From assembly GCA_030374805.1 (NCBI GenBank), contig JARGSG010000024.1:1-64000 (forward strand): 64,000 nt of DNA, in the 5' to 3' direction. Positions 47,001-57,264 of this stretch are shown here, in pieces; position 1 is the stretch's first letter; each line of letters opens with the position of its first letter. A program made the position numbers and the translations under genes. The stretch comes from Gracilaria gracilis (Eukaryota; Rhodophyta; Florideophyceae; Gracilariales; Gracilariaceae). Under the pieces are notes generated by a model. It saw only the letters and a list, made by a program, of their open reading frames with translations. It ran no database searches and was not told where the DNA came from.

Positions 47001-47179
47001 AACTCACTTCCAATATACGAAAGGGAACACTCTTGGATACATGCAAGACTATCGCGATGATTACATGCATCGATCGCAAGATTGGATACTTCGATCATGG
47101 TGGACGCCGTTACTTTCTGGATGACCAACAACGTGCTTTATTGGAAGATGGTACTACTCGTATTCGAGGAACATGTTGA
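44063..47179 (+). pseudogene. Element B transposase, tnp2 family, one in-frame stop
   Basis: A frame of 1039 codons with one TGA at 46337-46339 and no frameshift. The centre matches transposase family tnp2 (CACTA/EnSpm and Plavaka): LSTDGVEIAK, WPIMLNVLNLDVSYR, a FFQPIFDDLEQL segment, WDGLKRAVFVFVVFVTADWPA, then GHKGKRCCRYC, which matches the family's TKGKLACPYC block, and YDTMNLCLIG, which matches the LDVMH-like position. The N-terminus is acidic and low in complexity. The part after the stop (about 275 codons) still reads as protein, so the stop is recent or read through. It should cut and join the B ends; link to the CCAGTGG ends is by position only. Confidence 0.75.
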
Positions 47180-49999
47180 TCTTCGTCCTCATGGTGCTGA
47201 TGTTCTTGGTGTGCGCATGGAGCCTGCATCACCTCCAGAGCTAGTATGAATGTGGGTATCGGCGGCTAACTGGGACTAAGTGTTGTCTGCTTGAAAAAAT
47301 TTCTACTATCATATTCTACTTGGACTTCACGAGACGCAATAGGTAGCTGTCGGTGTCGAGAAGGTACTGATTACCCTTTAGCAAGTGGTCGCAGTTTTCT
47401 CAATGTGAGGGCAACAACGAACATATGGACATGACTTTTACAAACAAGCGGCAAAGGTACAAACAGAGAATACATGGGAGTTGTAATGCTTACGAGGTGT
47501 GGAATCCACACTCGAATATGCATGGCAAGAGGGAGTGTCAAACGCTGCTTTTCATCTTGATCCAACACGTGTTTCATTGGTTGCACGTACACTCACATAT
47601 CACACGTATGCAATACGCCTCTTTGCGTTATTTTCCAGAACAGTGCATCGGTTGCGTTCCGGTTCGAGACGCGAAAGATCTCGACGACAATTCGTATCCA
47701 AGAGCGACACCGACGGCCCTGCTTGAAATGACCACTTCCTTTACTGGTACCACTCTTCTACGTACCGGACCACACTATTCTGCTTCTTGTTCTCCGTTCT
47801 GCGCTCCGAATTTCTCTATCATTGAGAATCCTGCATTTCACGGCGGAGCAACACGACATTCGTGGCTTTTCTGATGGGACTGCCCGCCTTGGCAGAGCTT
47901 CATTTGCTGCATTCATATGTATCATGTCTTCGGCTCAACGCTTTGCACTGCGAATGTATGGACTTTCCCGCCACCAAGGAAACCTCTACTCTCAAGAATG
48001 CATACCCGCTCATGCACTGTGTATCGGATGAACCAGTCAGGTCTAATGCGTGGCACGGTTACTCTATCATTCACGGCTATCGTTCTTCTCCTGCTAGGAG
48101 CCTTTCTGCGGATTTTACACTACATAGAATGTGCCCCGAATCGCCAGGGCCAGGTGTCGGCCGATATTTACCTAATCATTTTCATCATGATTAGCATTCT
48201 CTTTCCAAATTGTTTTGCACATGGTGACTGTTTCACCTCATTGCTCGGATGATGTACAAAACGTTTTTTCATTTCCTTGCGTCTTGCTAGGCCTTTACAT
48301 GAGAACGGCTGGTAGTTCTAGGGGCTTGTGGAATCCAATGACGTCAGATCGGTTCTATTAAGACCATGAGCAGTAGCTGTTTAACCAATGAAATAAGAGA
48401 TCGGCCAACCCTTTCGTTTGTAACTTGCGGAAAGCTTGTTGCTGGGGAAGTTTGATTGTGTGATTTCATATGCAAACGATGAAGTTGACATATTTTTATC
48501 GATACATGAAAAGCAAAGTGCCGGTAAGACAGGTAGACAAGACGGAATTTACCGCATTCTACGTTGTGGTGTCATCTGAGGGGCATTGGTTTGCTTGAGG
48601 GAGAACTCTGATCCGAAGCGGGGCTACCAGACCAGTGGACCAATGGAATGGCGAAATGGAAATAATTCAAACAAAGTACTGGAACGTTACAATGAAGACC
48701 GAACTGGATTTCCAAGGATTGATTCTTCGATGACCCAGCGCCAGAAAGAGAGTATCCTTCGACACCAAGCGAGGCACAATCCGGCTTGTTCCGTGTCGAG
48801 GGGCTACGTTTTAGTAAGATGGGAACAGGGGTTACGAATCTTCGAGAAAACTCTCTTGCATTATGACTACGTCTTCACTCGCGGCTTTGCTATATCTTTT
48901 TTTGCAAACAATCTTTGGTTCTCAACAAGTCATTTCCTCCGGAGGTAGTGGGAAAAAGTTGGCAATGTCAGTGATTCCCGGACGGAGGGAGCGTTCTTCG
49001 ACATGATTGTAACGAAACTAGCACATATTAACATGTAAGGCGTCTGCACAGCGCGCTGAGATTATTATCAGCCCGAAACGGTACACACATATTGCTCTGC
49101 AGCCTGGATTGAAACGAGTAGAACATGTTGAAAACGGACATTCACAGGTAGATCAGCCGTGGTAGCAGAAACTCGGCAGCCCACACCAGCTCAACGGGGA
49201 GAAACAATCAGAGACACAGAATACTTTCGTTGGTAATTAAGCAAACAACAGCAAAAAGAAGCGAAGTGGCAGTATCGGTCAAGTTGACGAACACATAGAG
49301 AGACGTGGCTGCGTCGCTCCAAAGCATAGTGGTTTACTAGTGGCGCGAGAGACATAGCTGCCACTAGATCCCTTCGTGCATCCATGATGCACCGTAACGC
49401 CTCAAGATTATATCTTCAACAGGTTTCTATTTATAGAGTACCAATACCGTGGTGAAGGATGAAGGATAGAAGCCCGAGATTTTTGCGATAAAGGAATCGA
49501 GGAGGAATTGAAAGTATCACCGAACTAGTCGCGATTGGGGACAACTCTCGTGGACGATCTGAAGCAGCCGGTGCTCAGACTGGCCCCATTATGTACCAGT
49601 GTTGCAACAATCTTTTACCTAACTACACAATTTTATCAGGGTTGGGCCAAGGTGTTTGGCACGGTTGCTGCCTGGAGGGATGCTTGAAGTCGGGTGACAG
49701 GAAAACTTACCAGTCTACGTTTTGCTTCTCACAATGCGCATCCTGTCGTGAATGAACCACTGCTTTCGTAGAAGAATGAAGGGCTGTCGACATCGATGTG
49801 ACTTCTCCGACTGTCTCCTTCCCAGGCACAGATATGTTGTTCTCAACTTGTTTTGATATGCCACCCAGACTCCGAACTCTTTAACGGTCGTCTGTGGCCT
49901 TACGGCCCTTATGTCTTGGCATAGATATGAAACTCTTGCAACGTTGCGTTGTGAGAGACAGTAACCAGTAGCAAAAATCTACATCTCTCGAAAGTAAAC
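47180..49999. other. B, right gene-poor region
   Basis: No recognised gene. A plus-strand frame at 47917-48252 has two hydrophobic segments and could be a membrane-protein relic. Another at 48586-48948 is open but unlike any family I know. I regard the rest as decayed sequence. Confidence 0.35.
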
Positions 50000-50373
50000 A
50001 AAATCATTGTCACTTACACATCTAGTACTAATCCCTTCTTGTATCCCAAGCAGTTCCAGAACCGAGTTAGGTGATATCGAGTGCAACACAATGATGAAAT
50101 TGTTTCATAGCCATCTATAATGCAAACCCTATCTGTGATGGGATCTACAAGTATCAGAATAGCATATAGACTCTCTCTCACGAGTGAAGAGATCATATAC
50201 AAAATTTATCACACTGTTACATAAACATATTCTATCATATATCGACCATCTATCCATAATGTATCAGATAGTCTTCAGAAAAACATCTCAAACAAGTCTT
50301 TGAATTATATCCGAATTATATCTTAGCATATTTATCAAACCTATATCAAAATTCTATCTCACATTACCACTGG
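50000..50373. repeat. Right terminal and subterminal region of B
   Basis: AT-rich with many ATATCG, ATATCC and TATCATAT motifs (for example 50073, 50237-50250, 50306-50323). It ends in the inverted repeat CCACTGG at 50373. It mirrors the left end at 26017-26460. Confidence 0.65.
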
Positions 50374-50379
50374 GGCTCC
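50374..50379. repeat. Right target-site duplication of element B (GGCTCC)
   Basis: Exact repeat of 26011-26016, directly after the B right end. Confidence 0.85.
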
Positions 50380-52229
50380 GAGACAATTTATCTGGGAGAG
50401 TTGTGAGACGTAGCAGTGGTGAATCAGTGATTGAGAATGTGAGAGACAATATACCAATGGATGGGAGGGTATTCGAAGGAGAAGATGTCGTTGTCGGAAA
50501 CAGGCATAGAACTGGAGGGAACTTGGTGGAAACCGCAGTACGAACGCCTAAAGGAATACGTGTGAGGCATAATGCCGTTTTGGATTGAGGAGGATGTGCA
50601 TGAAGCAGGAGTCGACGATTCTGCGGATCGTGGAGAGAGGAAGGGAGCAAAGGAAATGGGAACTACAGGAATAGCAGAAGGAGATGAAGAGAACTTAGGC
50701 GTGTTGCCAAGGTCTGCACTGATTGAGAAGGTGAATTCGTTGAAAGGGAAGCTGGAAAATATGAAGGAAGATCACTATACCATGCATGAGTTTGAAGCTC
50801 ACGCAGAAAGAAAGGGAACGGGTGAGGGAGGAGCTGAAGCAGCAAAATGTGTTTATTGAAAGTTTAAGGGAGGCTGTGAAGGGGAGGAAGCGAAGGGGGT
50901 GTGGGAAAGAAGTGAAGGGGCGTCGAAAACATGAAATAGAGGTGCCAAAATGTTTTTACGGATTTGCAAGGGCTGCCAGCTTGACGCCTCCAACTTCGCA
51001 TAGTAGAGAATCTTATGATATACAGTGTATATGATAAGATTCTCCACTATGCGAAGTTGGAGGCGTCAGAACTCTGTTTTGACACGGAGAACGTTGGTAG
51101 GAGCTGGAAGAACAGGAGTGAGAAGGTGGGAGAAAGTAGGGAGGGCAGCATATTTGTGGTTGGAGAGAAGGAGATGGTACCTCGGTGCCCGTATCAAGTG
51201 GCATATGAGATGAGGGCGTATACGCCATCAACGGAGGGAGGAAGTGATTTGCTGTTGAAGTATGTGGTGGAGACGGAAATAATGGGAGATACTTGGGAAA
51301 CGATACGAGAAGGGGGAAGGAAACAGGAGTGTGTGGATAATGTGAGTGCGGACAAGTGTCTGAGGCAGCGGATGAAGCAGACATTAAGCGATGTGATTGG
51401 GGTGCGGAAGCGGGCGGCTCGCGACAAGTGATTCTCCATCCTTGGATATGATTTGATTGCAAAACGTGCGAAACCTACTGAGGGGACTGAGCTATGGGAA
51501 GAGCTAAAGCAGCAGATGGGGGAGGCGCGCTAGAAGCTGATGGGAAGCGAAGAGGGCGGGGGGAATGAGATGTGTGCGTGGAGAACGAGCCGGTTCGAAG
51601 ACCTTGCGTATTCCGGGTCTCGTTCGGTTGGGCCACCATGGGAGGTTGATGATGAAGATATGTACTTCAAAAATGGGATGGCGGTGGCAGTGTTGGAGGA
51701 GTATATGGGATACGTAGTGGAGAGGCAAAGTAATGGTGAGCGGCAGTACGTGGATGGGACCGTGATGCACCTTGCGACACTTAACGCCTGGATTGCCTGT
51801 GTGGTGAAAACTATGAACGAGGTTGTGGGATGTGGAGAGCAAAAACAGCTTTTGTTCTCTACTTTGTATGGTAATTATCTACCTGGGGCTATTGAAGGAA
51901 TACTAGGGGTAGCCTGGCAATCGCTACAGGAGAAGCATGCCGAGGGGTTTGAGAACGATGGGTTTGTGGATGGAGATCCGGGGTGTGTGTCGGGAAACTC
52001 TGGGAGAACTGCGACAGTTGGGCTGTGGGTACCATCGAGGGAGAAGATATACCTAGCTGTGAGGGAGGACTATTTTATGGCAAAACTAACACGGAGACTA
52101 GATGCAGTTCTTGATTGTTACATAGCGGCCTGTCGAACGGAGGAACCGAGTTTCGGGCGGTTGGTTGCACACCGGGCGGAATGCAGGGAGAAGACAGGGT
52201 TTGATGGTAGGGAAGAGGCGGGCTACTAA
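50380..52229 (+). pseudogene. Element A coiled-coil protein (copy 2), 3' part
   Basis: Continues the gene interrupted at 26016. It carries the GRVVRR segment, the coiled coil (about 50700-50870) and the conserved C-terminal domain (51015-52229), which aligns with copy 1 along its length. Damage: a stop at 50586, frame changes near 50590-50860, an inverted duplication at 50982-51068 that disrupts the frame, a stop at 51429 and another near 51531. The final 230-codon frame (51540-52229) runs past the point where copy 1 is broken, so this copy is the better guide to the C-terminus. It converges on the transposase, 128 bp away. Confidence 0.7.
50982..51068. repeat. 87-bp palindrome inside the coiled-coil gene
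   Basis: The right arm is the normal gene sequence, also present in copy 1 around 7378-7410. The left arm is its reverse complement, with 40 of 43 positions matching, and has no counterpart in copy 1. This is an inverted duplication made within this copy. Confidence 0.8.
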
Positions 52230-52357
52230 GGGTAGGGTGAGGTGCAGTGGGGGGGGAAGGTGTGGAGGTATGTGTGGGATGGGGGAGAGATGCTTCTTCT
52301 TTCTCATGTCATGCGTATCTTTACTCCTTTCAATTGAAACGAAGCGGGTTTAAAGAT

Positions 52358-55300
52358 TTATGAAGCTGAAGCTAACAGGGAATAGAGGCTACGTGTTGGA
52401 TGGTAAATAAGGCTTGGTGGTGGGGTCTCGATAGAACCGATTGAGATAGAATCGGTGAAAGCACCAGTGTATACGAGAAGTGAATAGAGGAGCGGTGTAG
52501 TTCTGGCGGAGAACATGAACGGAGCCAAGGATGGAGGAAGAGTGGATGAGTCCATACCAAGGGGAAACGTTATCGGAAGTGGAGTATGTAGAGATGGGAA
52601 CTGGGTGGATGGTGTGGTTATGTTCGTCGTCTGTTGCCCATCGGAGGCAAATGCAGTTGAGGGTGAGATCGACGTCGTCGCTGGGTGGGACGAGTTCCGT
52701 GAACTGGACGAAGGCGAACTCCTTGGGAGAAGAAGCTGAAGAAAGAACGGCGAAACGAAGAAGGGAGATGACTTTGCAGACCCAGACGATGGATGTGGAG
52801 GGGGGGCGGAGGTGGAGCCCGCGACGAGAATGCGGGAGAACTTTGGGGACTTGGATGGACCGAAGGAGTGGGTGGCAAAATTCGTTGGATGAGAGGGACT
52901 CGAGGATCCTGGGGCGCGAGCTCGTTTCGCTCTTCAATGTAGTTGTCGAGTGAAGGCATGTAACCGCCGACGGCGTAAGCGGAGATGTCTATGGTGAGTC
53001 GAGCCTGACGGAGGGCGGGGGAGTTGTCAGTGAGGTGTCGGACTTCGAGAGAGAGGGTGATGAAGGATGGGAGGGCGTCTCTTCCGAATTGTGCAAGAAT
53101 GGATAGGGTATCGGGGGGGAAGAGGTCTTGAAGAGATTTGTGAGGGAGGTGAGGATTGGAGCGAATGAATTTGTGGGCAGTGATTAGGTCAGCGAAGGAG
53201 ATGTGTTTGCCATCACGGACGAAACCGGGTTCTCGGAATTGGAGGGGGGAAGCGAGTCCAGGGAAGGAGGAGGTTATGGAAGGGTTTGTGGAGACGGGAT
53301 TCCATTCCTTGATGGCGTTGGAGCGGTGGATGGCACGAATGGTTTCTTGATGTGCGGTGGACCTGCGCTTTGAGGTTTTGGAGTAGTGGGACTTGAAGAG
53401 GGTGTGGGCGTGCTCGAATATGCCGGCATCATTGAAGTGGAGGCCTCCGAAGCGGCGAATGTCCTCGACAATGTGGTCGAGGAGATGGAACTTGAGGGTG
53501 TCAAGGCTGGAAGTGTGCTGGGGGCCGAGGACGAGTACGGCTGTGCGCTTGAAGGAGCGGATTTGGAATTGGAGGTCGGTGAGGCGGGAGTCGGTCCATT
53601 CTGCAGAGGTGTTGTATCTCACGGAAAAGAGGAGAAGCTCGAAGTACATGGTGAAAACGGAAGTGATGGGAGCTGCATCGACCTCGTCACAGCAGTGCTC
53701 GAAGAAGGCGCCGATGAAGGGGAAGAGCATGTCGAGTGAGCGGTAGTCTTTTGCTTCGAGCATACCACGCAAGCCGTGGGTAGTAAAGAAACCGTTGAGA
53801 GTTGGACCGTTGTCGGAAGTGGAGAAGTCGATGTGGAGTCCGTTTGCGGGGGAGTGCTTTTCGATGGCGGAGAGGATGGTGTTTTAATGTTCGAGGGTGG
53901 AAGTGCGGACGGAGTTGAAGGGGCGACGGGACTTGGAGAAACGGAGGGTGGTGAAGAGTGCTTCTGAGCGGAGTCTCTCGATGGCGGCGAGCTTGATGAG
54001 CTTGGAGACGCCGAGGTGGAAGTTGTGGAGTGGTTCGAAGGTGTAGATGTTGTAAGGGGAAAGGAGTGGGGTGATGTTGAGGAGAGGATATGATTCGAAG
54101 ATGGAGGAGTACTTTGCGAGAGAGAGGAAGTGGAGGGCTTCAAGGGCTTTTTCCTTTGTGTTGCGGGAGATTCTGGGCTTACGAGAGAGAAGAGCGTCTT
54201 GTGATTGTTCGAGGAGAGTGGAGTGTGATTTGCGTGCAGCGAGGGTTTGGTGCTGAGTTCGGGGGAAAGGGGATTGAATGTGTAGGTGGAGGTCTGTGCG
54301 GGAGACGGTGCATCTATGACAAGGGTTTGGGGGCGGGTTCCATGGGAGATGGCGAGGATGTCTTTTGCTTCGGGGATGTCGGCGCTGTAGCTGGCGATGA
54401 TTGGGTGACAGTGGCGTGGAACGTCACGCGTCACGGAAGGGGAAGCCGTTGAGACCGGAGGAGAGGAGAAGGCCGAGGAGGTTGGAGATGGCGAGCTGAA
54501 TGAGTTCCATTTTGGTGTGGCGGGGGATGTGAGAGGAGGTTTGAGGGATGGAGTCCTGGTCTTGGGAGGGGTTGGTTGGGAGGAAGGAGGTTGGCAAGTA
54601 TCCGAGAAGGGTGAGGTGTTCGGTGATGCACTTGCGACGGAAGGCATCGGAGAAGCTGAGAAGGGTGATGTGATGGAGGTAGGAGGTGATGGAAGAGGAT
54701 TTGAGGGAGGTGGAGGACTTGTCGGAATAGATTTGGACCAAGCCGATGAAGGAGTCGATATCGGTGGAGTCGGGGGTGTGCCAGATGCAGGAGTCGTTGG
54801 TGGAGTGCATGATTGCGGCTTTGAGGGCGGGGACTGCTTCTTTTCCGAGGGTGGAGGCCATGGGGTGGGCGAAAGCGGGTGGGCTGGAAGGTGTTGTATG
54901 GGAGACGGGGTGGAAGAAGGTGTTGTGGAAGTGTGCGAGGGCGAGTTGTTGTTTGAGGACCTGGATGGGGTCCTTTCGGAAGATGGTGGTGGAGAAGAGC
55001 TGCTGTGGATCGGAGAGGGTGGTGGGAGCGAAGCCGATGTTGCTGACTCGGTGTTGGAAGAGGTCTGTTTGAAGTTTGAGACACTGAAAGCGGAGGAGAC
55101 GGCGTTGTGGAAGGCGGATTTGGAGAAGGCGGGGTCGTGGAGGAGGGAGATGAGTTCGTCAGCCTTTCCGAGGCCGAGGGAGGAGGCGATGGAAGAGATG
55201 TAGAGGACCATGCGTTCGAGGTGGGGGTTGTTGAGGAGGGGGAAGGAAGGGGGAGGAGGGGGAGTGGGGGAGGCGGAGATGGAGCAGACGGGGGTGGTGG

Positions 55301-55596
55301 GGATGTGGTAGGCGTCCTAGGTGTGGAGGGAGAGGGAGAGTTGCTGGTGGTGGTAGGAGTCGTCGTCTGCAATGGGGACGTTGTCGGAAGGGCGGTTTGT
55401 GGGAGGGGGAGGTGTATGGAGGTGGGGGGTAGAGTTGTGACGCTTGATGCGTGGGGGCAAGTCGGGAGAGGCCTCCGCCTGGGGAGAGGAAACGCTTGTT
55501 TGGGTTGAGGCGATTGGGGCATCTCCTCTGGTGCCTTTGGAGGGCGGGGATGGTGCGGGCGAAGAAGAAGCAGCCTTCAAAGCAGCAGTTGGGCAT
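52358..55596 (-). pseudogene. CACTA/Plavaka-like (tnp2-type) transposase, copy 2, broken
   Basis: Collinear with copy 1 (8685-11920), with the same C2HC finger, HPIIASYSAD block, LHNFHLG motif and C-terminal segments. The region 53772 to about 52810 is a long undisturbed stretch and gives the best C-terminal half. Lesions: a frame change after the zinc finger near 55470, Gln to TAG at 55317-55319, a frame change near 55080, and stops near 54428 and 53884. The start is the ATG shared by the three copies. It lies between the coiled-coil gene and the right TIR of A2. Confidence 0.7.
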
Positions 55597-56142
55597 GGCG
55601 GGGAAGGTTGGGGGGGTGTTGGAGAAGATTGGGGGTACGTAGCAGGTAACGTAATATGGCGCACGGACGGTGGGACAGAGTGATGGGGATGATTGCACGT
55701 GATTCGAAGGCGTTTCATATATTCAGTACACGAATGCCTGATGTGAAAGGTGTTGACTAGTGAACCGATCTCCACAAACTGAAAAGGTATTCGATCTATT
55801 TGTAAACTCCTATTCCTATTTGATAAACAGCTATTTAAGTTTCTATCTAAGTGTCTATCTCGCTTTTCGCCGCCGTATACATGAAGGTAGGTGACACTAA
55901 CAAACTTACATTGTGCTGCGAAACTACCATAAACGAAAGAAGTATGCTAGTTTCCCTTCCATTCAAACTAGCAAAGATGGAAACAATTTGGAATAATTCT
56001 TTCGAAAAAAACTAGTACAAGTGGAAAGGTGGAAATATTTTCGGAAATTAGCACTTCCAAATTTGGATAAATTCACCGGTTTTTCGTTCGTTTTAATTCG
56101 GTCATTTTTGACCGCCAAACTAGCATTCCGATAACACCGACG
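55597..56142. repeat. A2 right subterminal region and terminal inverted repeat
   Basis: AT-rich with repeated ACTAGCA/CTAGTTT motifs (55945, 55966, 56010, 56118). It ends CAAACTAGCATTCCGATAAC followed by ACCGACG at 56142. No gene seen. Segments such as AAATTTGGATAAATTCA recur in the A1 right end and in A3. Confidence 0.8.
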
Positions 56143-56446
56143 TAGATATCTATGTATATATATCCCTATTCGCCGCCGTATAGTTCTAAATATGTGCCAC
56201 TTACACACTTACATTGGGTTCGGAAACTAGCGTGAACGGAAGTAACATGCTAGTTTGTCTTCTATCCAAACTAGCAATGATGGAAATAATCGTGAATGAT
56301 TCTTTCCACACAAATTAGCACAAGTGGAAATGTTGAAATATTTTCGGAAATTAAGCACATTCAAATTTGGATAAATTCATCGGTTTTTCGATCATTTTAA
56401 TCTGGTTATTTTTTAAACCAAAACTAGCATTCCAATAACACCGACG
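56143..56446. mobile_element. Element A, copy 1 (A1), right end
   Basis: After the TA duplication this 300-base piece carries the A-type subterminal repeats and ends AATAACACCGACG at 56446. It matches, in reverse, the first 300 bases of A3 (60477 onward) and continues the A1 sequence that stops at 12160. It shows that A2 inserted into A1. Confidence 0.8.
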
Positions 56447-57264
56447 ATGCTCTGTTTGGATTGTCAAATTGCTTTGGGTCTTCGTCTCATGTTTCTCAAA
56501 GCCTTCCGGCGCCCACCGCAACGCACCTACCTGCCAGTGTAAAAACGCCGTCTGGAAATGCGATGTACTTCAGGGAGTGCAATAACACTGCGTCAAGCTC
56601 TCGCTTTGACGGACGGCCCCCTACTGGGCTGTAACGCCAAAGTCTGTGCTTCTCACAGAAGCAGTCTGCCACCCGGCGTGCTTTTTTGCTGGATGAAAGG
56701 GGTTCTGCCGATTCCACTGGCGCAAAAGTGCCTGTGGGTGAGGGTTGCCGTCCGGAGGTCTCTCTGTGTGTGCGTTGGGTGCAATTCGGGGTTGTATAAT
56801 AATTGATGATTGATGGATGGTCTTCTTTATTCTCCTTCCTGTATCCTATAGAGTACTTAAGTACTGGTCATTAGTCCATGGTGTAGCGGTCTGTAGTTTT
56901 GAACATAACGCAACTCAGAATAGACCATTTCTCTGTAAACAACAATTCAAGGTCAACAAGGTTGATCACAAGAAAACAAATGTTACCCCACGTCACTGTC
57001 AACTCCCGACAGCCAGGGACCTAATATCTTCGTTTCTGGCTTTTGGTACGCCATGCGGCTTCCCCGGTAGCCAACTGCTGTCGCCATCTGCTCCAGCCGC
57101 CACCTGCCGCCACCACCTATCGCGCTCGGCGCTTCTTCCGAATGGAGTGCGACGCCGCACACACGCTTTGGTGGCTGGGTGTGATGCTGCTGCTTTCTCT
57201 GCTGTTGATGCGTCCGCATGTTGAGACCCCAGTGTCCGAATGCAAGTCTCTGTGCAGCCAGGGA
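56447..57264. other. Flanking DNA right of A1
   Basis: No gene recognised. The first bases after 56446 are the host side of the A1 insertion; the matching left side lies outside the window. The part nearest 57264 may be the 3' flank of the PIF/Harbinger-like relic. Confidence 0.35.

Larger units (their letters stand above)
26017..50373. mobile_element. Element B: 24.4-kb transposon with captured host genes
   Basis: Bounded by inverted ends: CCAGTGGAAATGGGAGATA at 26017 and, on the other strand, CCAGTGGTAATGTGAGATA at 50373 (17 of 19 identical). Both ends have AT-rich subterminal zones full of GATATA/GATATC motifs. The flanking GGCTCC duplication and the frame-exact interruption of the A2 coiled-coil gene prove insertion. 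Inside are a tnp2-type transposase (44063-47179), a head-to-head accessory gene (42453-44064), a Cys-rich protein gene (28241-29116), an internal MITE (39946-40457) and a ~10-kb block of host-type genes (about 29.3-39.4 kb). A 6-bp duplication is unusual for CACTA elements, so the transposase-to-end link is an inference. Confidence 0.8.
12161..56142. mobile_element. Element A, copy 2 (A2), complete but carrying element B inside
   Basis: Terminal inverted repeats of about 28 bp begin CGTCGGTGTT at 12161 and end AACACCGACG at 56142; 26 of the first 28 positions match. Both ends are flanked by TA (12159-12160 and 56143-56144), consistent with the 2-3 bp duplications of CACTA-type elements. Subterminal zones contain repeated CTAGTTTG/CAAACTAG motifs. 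Without B and its 6-bp duplication the element is about 19.6 kb. Gene order: coiled-coil (-), reductase-like (+), 2OG protein (-), hairpin array, methyltransferase-SET (+), coiled-coil (+), transposase (-). It inserted into the right subterminal region of A1. Confidence 0.85.

Noticed and set aside
53619-55211. 530-codon Ser/Pro/Thr-rich minus-strand frame
   Set aside because: It overlaps the transposase in another frame; only parts near its ends align with the transposase copies. The Ser/Pro run is a shadow.
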